Below are positions 61,651 to 64,000 of a stretch of 64,000 bases of DNA, piece by piece. This DNA comes from Montifringilla adamsi (Eukaryota > Chordata > Aves > Passeriformes > Passeridae). How positions within the stretch are numbered: the stretch's first letter is position 1; every line of letters begins with the position of its first letter. The notes below the pieces were generated by a model that was not told the DNA's origin, ran no database searches, and was given only the letters and a program-made list of their open reading frames with translations. Made by a program: the position numbers and the translations under genes. Location of the stretch: NCBI GenBank assembly GCA_017590115.1, contig JAGGNK010011225.1, positions 4,527,161 through 4,591,160 of the forward strand, read 5' to 3'.

Positions 61651-64000
61651 AGACAAAGGAATTAGTGACACATACACCTACACCCAAACAAAAATAAAAA
61701 TCATCTGGCCAGTAATGAAAATTAATCTGAAAATTAGAATTTATCCCATTGCCATTGGGGCACTTGGTTTGTGGAGGTTAATATACTCAGGATAATAAAG
61801 ATTAAAATAATGAATTTGTTTTACCAGTTGCAGTGGGATGCTGTCCTTAGCTGAGAGTCAGTCAGTGTCTTGATTCAAAGAGAATGGACTTCAGTGGTTC
61901 AGGAGCATCCTTTTAGTTCTTTATTTCTATGGACCACAGAACATAGAGAAACTACTGAGATGTTTTAAATGACAATTTCCTTTGACCTGTGCGTGAAGTC
62001 CATCTAAAGGCTAAAGTGATGCATTTTCTGGATTTCAAAAGTTCATGGCTTTTTGCTGTCTAAATATCTTTTATCCTTCCGGTGTTCTGGAGAAGTAGTC
62101 CCAGAATTTAAAACATCAGGGGATAATAATTTTGATCTATTTCTGATCTCTTTAGGCATTCATTATAGCATTTCTGAGAGAGGTTTGATGTAATATAAAG
62201 TGGAAGGGACTGGATGTGTCCTGGAACTTACCGATTTAACCTTATGAAATTCTTTTTTCCTTGACTCCATTTCTTGAAGTGTGTTTTTCATCTTGGAGGG
62301 GACAATTAAGTACAAAGGCTGAGCTGATTGTAGTTTTCATCAAGATTATTGCATAGTTTACATTCAGTGTGATAATTGCAGTGCAAGTCGTGTGAATGAA
62401 CTCTTCCAAGGCAAATGTACATATTGATGTACAACAGAAAAGTAAGACTCAGATAAATATGCACAAACTGAATGTGGCAAGATTTTTCTCTCTGGTGGGA
62501 AATAACATTTATCAATAAGAATATTAATGTTTCAGAAAGTACTGAAAATAAGCAATGCTCATTTTAAATATCATCATATTCTTCTGATGTTGCTGAAGTT
62601 GAAAGACCAAGTGATAAATGGAAGTGAATAATTTAAACACTCCATATGACTTCTTATGTGCTTAATAATTGATTTGACATCAGGAAATAAACATTTAATA
62701 ATTTCATAGTACACATATAGTTAACAATTACTTGTGTGATGGAGTTACCAGAGAACCATTAAAGCAGCTATCCAATACTTCTTGCTAGCAGGTTTAATTT
62801 AGGAAGACATGCAAATGTCATTCATTGGAATTGTATTTGACTCAGAAATCTAACAGCTTGCCTGACTTCCAGGAGGAAAGGTTTTGGCATGGTACTGCAT
62901 TAGTTTGTTGGTTTAAGCTGATAGACCTTGCATGCCTGCATGCTGTGGAAAGGCTTATACCTTTATATGGTCATTGCACAGAATATTGTATGTTTTTATT
63001 TTCTGAATTGGGTGTTGGAAGGGCGTATCATCATAGAGCCTGACCTTTGGTCAATTTTTTGCCTTTTATCTCAAATCTGATTTCAGTTTTCTAGTGCTGT
63101 AAAAATTCAGCTAGTGAGCTATTGAACAATGAAATAATAAAATAGATGGTGAAAATATTTCCTACAAGCTGCATAAGAAGACATCAATTTAGTTGTTTGG
63201 GGATGTTCCCTCTTTCTGCAGATTTTATTAAGTGTTAGGCACAACTGTGGTGCTAAATAAATGAACCTGAGTATTTGGAATGTCAGAGGATCACTTCTCT
63301 TTTAGTCTAGGTAGCAGCTAAGAGAATTCTTCCCCATATCCCTGCAGTTTGTAGTATGCTGTCTGTGAAATCCTTTCCGTTTCCCTTGTTAGGATGCTGA
63401 CTGGGTTTAGGGCAAATGTGGGATAGAACCTCTGAAGAGTTCACTTACTAATGAAGACAGCCTTTGCGAAATCTATTATTTGTTACCACTCTGTATTTTT
63501 TTGCCTTATAACCAGCTGTAGTCTTCTTAAAAATATTTCTTGCCTCATTTGATATGGATGAGTTTTCATAGATAACAATTTTTAGGCATCATTATGACAG
63601 TGATAGTGTTGCAAGTATATCTGAGGGCTCAGTTTGAATTCTGTTATATTTCCCTTGACTACACTTTCAGTTTTGCCCCCCTGCCACCCCCCCAAAAAGG
63701 AAAGAAAAAAAAAATCTTTGTGGCAAGGCTTTTTTTCCCCTTGTTTTGGTAATATAAGCAAGCAAAGTATTATAGCTTTATCTTCCAGATTCTGTAATTT
63801 TTTATATTTTTGTAATTTTGACTGAACTGATCCTAAGTAAATGTGATAGTAACTACTGTATGCATTTTTCTTTATTATGTTGTTGTTAGCCTTAATCATC
63901 CAATTTTTTTTTTCAAATAATGTAAAGTTATGAAGGAGGTGGATTCAAAAGACTGTCATGTAAAAAAATGTGAACATCTAAATAAAACATATTTAACATA
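61651..64000. other. Intron 2, no feature recognised
   Basis: AT-rich intronic sequence to the window end, with no exon, repeat body or RNA gene visible. Confidence 0.5.

Larger units (their letters stand above)
55394..64000 (+). other. ADCY2: ADCY2 intron 2, 5' part (runs off the window)
   Basis: It begins GTAAGACT after exon 2. No exon 3 sequence (the continuation of the first membrane domain) was recognised, so at least 8,607 bases of intron follow. It holds one old CR1 remnant (about 60,945-61,650), a GC-rich patch at 56,860-57,240, and otherwise AT-rich sequence with no recognisable gene. Confidence 0.85.

Noticed and set aside
1..64000. CRISPR arrays, operons, phage or bacterial mobile systems
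   Set aside because: No regularly spaced repeats, no compact gene clusters, and clear vertebrate gene structure throughout.

Overview
The window is vertebrate nuclear DNA, almost certainly avian and probably from a songbird. The evidence is the dense scatter of CR1 LINE fragments in both orientations, two solo LTRs of avian ERVL and ERVK type, an AT-rich background with one sharp CpG island, and a split gene with GT...AG introns whose exons encode part of a vertebrate protein. Nothing prokaryotic or viral-genomic is present. The songbird placement is an inference from repeat style.

The only gene I can support is the 5' end of ADCY2 (adenylate cyclase type 2), on the + strand. A CpG island (about 34,105-35,330, holding a 31-base N gap) contains the promoter region and coding exon 1 (34,788-35,015, 76 codons). 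Intron 1 runs 35,016-55,195 (20,180 bases). Exon 2 is 55,196-55,393 (66 codons). Intron 2 begins at 55,394 and runs off the window; exon 3 was not found. The 142 residues present cover the cytosolic N-terminus and the first three membrane helices of the first six-helix membrane domain. Both catalytic domains lie outside the window.

Positions 1 to about 34,000 are intergenic DNA upstream of ADCY2. They hold CR1 pieces at about 185-345(+), 5,849-7,200(-), 14,684-15,080(+), 15,415-17,393(+), 18,939-20,080(-), 25,565-25,928(+) and 31,169-32,370(-), with weaker remnants between. A 641-base solo ERVL-type LTR sits at 18,275-18,915 with a near-perfect 5-base target duplication. Intron 1 carries CR1 at 42,600-43,020(-) and about 45,785-46,330(-), and a composite of CR1, a 356-base solo LTR and another CR1 at 53,268-54,950. 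Intron 2 carries an old CR1 at about 60,945-61,650(+).

I found no new biological system. The observations most worth a second look are the CR1/LTR/CR1 composite with discordant CR1 halves, a 61-residue upstream ORF ending 23 bases before the ADCY2 start, the frame-neutral exon 2, the triplet-repeat N-terminus, and an unidentified protein-like minus-strand frame at about 10,999-11,370. Apart from ADCY2, the open frames seen look like repeat remnants, CpG-island artefacts or chance.
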